This document shows positions 62,511 to 64,000 of a stretch of 64,000 bases of DNA, one piece after another. The notes under the pieces are model-generated. The model was not told the DNA's origin. It did no database searches and saw only the letters and a program-made list of their open reading frames with translations. Source of the stretch: Roseiarcus sp963784805 (GTDB taxonomy: Bacteria; Pseudomonadota; Alphaproteobacteria; Rhizobiales; Beijerinckiaceae). How positions within the stretch are numbered: position 1 is the first letter of the stretch; each line of letters starts with the position of its first letter. Where the stretch lies: positions 62,001 through 126,000 of the forward strand of contig CAWASR010000025.1 of the NCBI GenBank assembly GCA_963784805.1. Reading direction: 5' to 3'. A program made the translations under genes and the position numbers.

Positions 62511-64000
62511 TTGAACCACGTCTCAACCGAGACGGACGGACGCATCGTCATTCTGCTTGATCGCGCCGATGCCGCAATCGATCGAAAGCAATGGGACGAG
62601 GCGTTCGACCTGACCTCGCAGATTCTCGCCATTTGCCCCGATCATCCGGAAGCCTTGGGTCTGCGCGCCCGTATCAATCGGCGCCGGAAGACGACCGATG
62701 GCCCCGCGGAGCTGCGCTTCGAGGCGGAGCGCCGCACTGTAACCGTTGTCTTTTGTGATCTCGTCGGCTCGTCGAAAATGGCTGAACTCCTTGACCCGGA
62801 GGAGATGCAGGAAATCCTTGGCTGGTATCAGCGTATCGTCGGCGAAGCGGTCACCACGGCCGGCGGTTTGATCGCTCGGTTCATGGGCGACGGCGTTTTG
62901 GTCTATTTCGGCTACCCTGACGCGACCGATGAAGCGCCGCGCCAGGCGATTCACGCCGCTCTGACGATCATTCAGCAGATCAAGGAGCGCCGGACCGACA
63001 TCATGGACAGTTACGGCGTCGAGATTGATGCGCGAATCGGGATTCATACGGGCTTGGCGGTGATTACCGAAATGGGCGCCGGCAATCGAAAGGAAGCCGC
63101 CGACATCGTTGGCGAGACCCCGAATATCGCTGCTCGCTTGGAAGGGCTCGCGGATCCAGGAACAGTGCTGATCAGCGGCGACACTCACGGGCTCGTGACA
63201 GGATATTTCAAAACGCTAGCGCGGGGTTCACAGCAGCTCAAGAACATCTCGCGCCAGATCACGGCCTATCAAATCATCGACGCGACCGGCGCCACCTCGC
63301 GCATCGAGGCAAACGACATCGCCGGCCGAACGCCGCTGGTGGGCCGCATGGCGGAGCTGGAGAAACTGGAGGCGATCCGCAACGACGTCTTGGCCGGCAG
63401 CGGTCGAATTGTGGTGATTTGCGGAGAGGCGGGGGTCGGCAAATCCCGGTTGGTGGAGTTGGTGACGACCCGCATGACCGCCAATTGGCCGGCGCTTCAC
63501 GCGGCCTGCGCGCCCCATACACAATCAACGCCTTTCGATCCGATACGCAGCATCCTTTCGGCCGACGGGCGGAAGAGCCTTCGTGCGGCGCTTGGGATCC
63601 GCGCGGAGGATTATGGCTCCACGGATTCGGAGCGAGAGGCCCTGTTGAACGCCGTGGTCGATTTTGTGCTCGATTTCGCTGGCAAGTCGCCAGCTCTGCT
63701 CGTTATCGAGGACATCCACTGGTCGGACCCATCGACTTTGGAGTTCCTCGCCCGGCTTACAAGACGGGTGGCCGAGAAACCACTTCTCGTCATCGTCACA
63801 CTCAGGCCGGAGCTTCAGCCGGAATGGTTCACGCACGACACAGTAGAATATATTTCTGTTCATCCGCTGGAACGCGCAGTTGTCGTCGAGATGGTCCGCG
63901 CGCTGCTCGGCGCCGCGGACGCGCCGACCAAGATTGCCGATTGGTTGGTCGAACGGTCCGGCGGCGTCCCACTTTTTGTCGAGGAGCTGGTCCGGACGCT
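62511..64000 (+). CDS. Adenylate cyclase with AAA-type ATPase region (partial)
   Basis: The frame opens at a TTG at 62511 behind a strong GGGAGAGAG site (a GTG at 62448 is also in frame) and stays open to the window end, 496 codons. Residues 17-57 look like a single TPR. A class III cyclase follows with metal Asp83 (VVFCDLVGSS) and Asp127 (FMGDGVLVYF) plus Asn205 and Arg209 (PNIAARLEG), so it should be active. A STAND-type ATPase begins at GRTPLVGR, with Walker A GEAGVGKS (305-312) and LLVIEDIHWSDPS as Walker B. More C-terminal repeats are expected beyond the window. Confidence 0.9.
   Translation, partial: MNHVSTETDGRIVILLDRADAAIDRKQWDEAFDLTSQILAICPDHPEALGLRARINRRRKTTDGPAELRFEAERRTVTVVFCDLVGSSKMAELLDPEEMQEILGWYQRIVGEAVTTAGGLIARFMGDGVLVYFGYPDATDEAPRQAIHAALTIIQQIKERRTDIMDSYGVEIDARIGIHTGLAVITEMGAGNRKEAADIVGETPNIAARLEGLADPGTVLISGDTHGLVTGYFKTLARGSQQLKNISRQITAYQIIDATGATSRIEANDIAGRTPLVGRMAELEKLEAIRNDVLAGSGRIVVICGEAGVGKSRLVELVTTRMTANWPALHAACAPHTQSTPFDPIRSILSADGRKSLRAALGIRAEDYGSTDSEREALLNAVVDFVLDFAGKSPALLVIEDIHWSDPSTLEFLARLTRRVAEKPLLVIVTLRPELQPEWFTHDTVEYISVHPLERAVVVEMVRALLGAADAPTKIADWLVERSGGVPLFVEELVRT

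Overview
The window reads as chromosomal DNA from a high-GC alphaproteobacterium of the order Hyphomicrobiales (Rhizobiales). The evidence is the set of lineage-typical families: the histidine phosphotransferase ChpT, an EipA/DUF1134 envelope protein, DUF2336, DUF4167, an LspA/IleS/RibF run, a class III adenylate cyclase with an AAA-type ATPase, and a heat-shock promoter of the alphaproteobacterial sigma-32 type before htpG. Genus cannot be fixed from the sequence alone; a Beijerinckiaceae/Methylocystaceae relative is my guess.

Layout. 1-7,650 (mostly minus strand): a cut-off PLP aminotransferase, htpG, a bolA-like gene, a small overlapping gene, purL and mutL, then a short conserved ORF. 7,780-13,630: a DUF2336 gene, an unusual periodic repeat, a DUF4337 membrane protein, and a three-gene plus-strand unit that looks like a split phosphoenolpyruvate-synthase-type dikinase plus a cyclic-nucleotide-binding protein. 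13,700-18,200: a coiled-coil membrane protein, eipA, cysQ, chpT and a single-domain response regulator. 18,198-26,654 (minus): a frameshifted DUF4167 gene, a secreted protein, lspA, ileS, ribF, a MaoC dehydratase and a HAD hydrolase. 26,794-31,241: csaA, trxA, a MarR/OmpR/EnvZ-type regulatory operon and a divergent branched-chain aminotransferase. 31,594-34,819: a sulfur and Fe-S block (cysG, mrp, DUF971, tusA).

35,330-43,553 holds thpR, an SGNH hydrolase, an AT-richer gap, a complete polar amino acid ABC importer, a GAF/cyclase protein and a class III aminotransferase. 43,710-45,688 is a LemA/TPM cluster with a one-base slip in a G run. 45,717-51,576 is a catabolic-looking block: NAD(P)H oxidoreductase, FAD oxidase, cytosine-deaminase-like amidohydrolase, an orphan NMT1-type binding protein, a RidA-like protein and a creatininase-family amidohydrolase. 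51,707-54,237 carries a DUF3592 membrane protein and a MetE-like protein. 54,248-56,491 is a decaying accessory patch: a second copy of the periodic repeat, a truncated and frameshifted IS66 transposase, a four-helix membrane protein and a decayed regulator. 56,640-64,000 has an M16 peptidase pair, a tartrate/malate-type dehydrogenase, an alpha/beta hydrolase and the first part of a large adenylate cyclase.

The most interesting points are the phenylphosphate-synthase-like dikinase operon with a cNMP-binding third subunit (10,500-13,629), the roughly 140-bp repeat built on CCAAG words at exact 10-bp spacing (two copies, 45 kb apart), and several independent frameshifts or remnants. No rRNA, tRNA or CRISPR array was seen. 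All homology statements come from motif recognition by eye; no database search was run.
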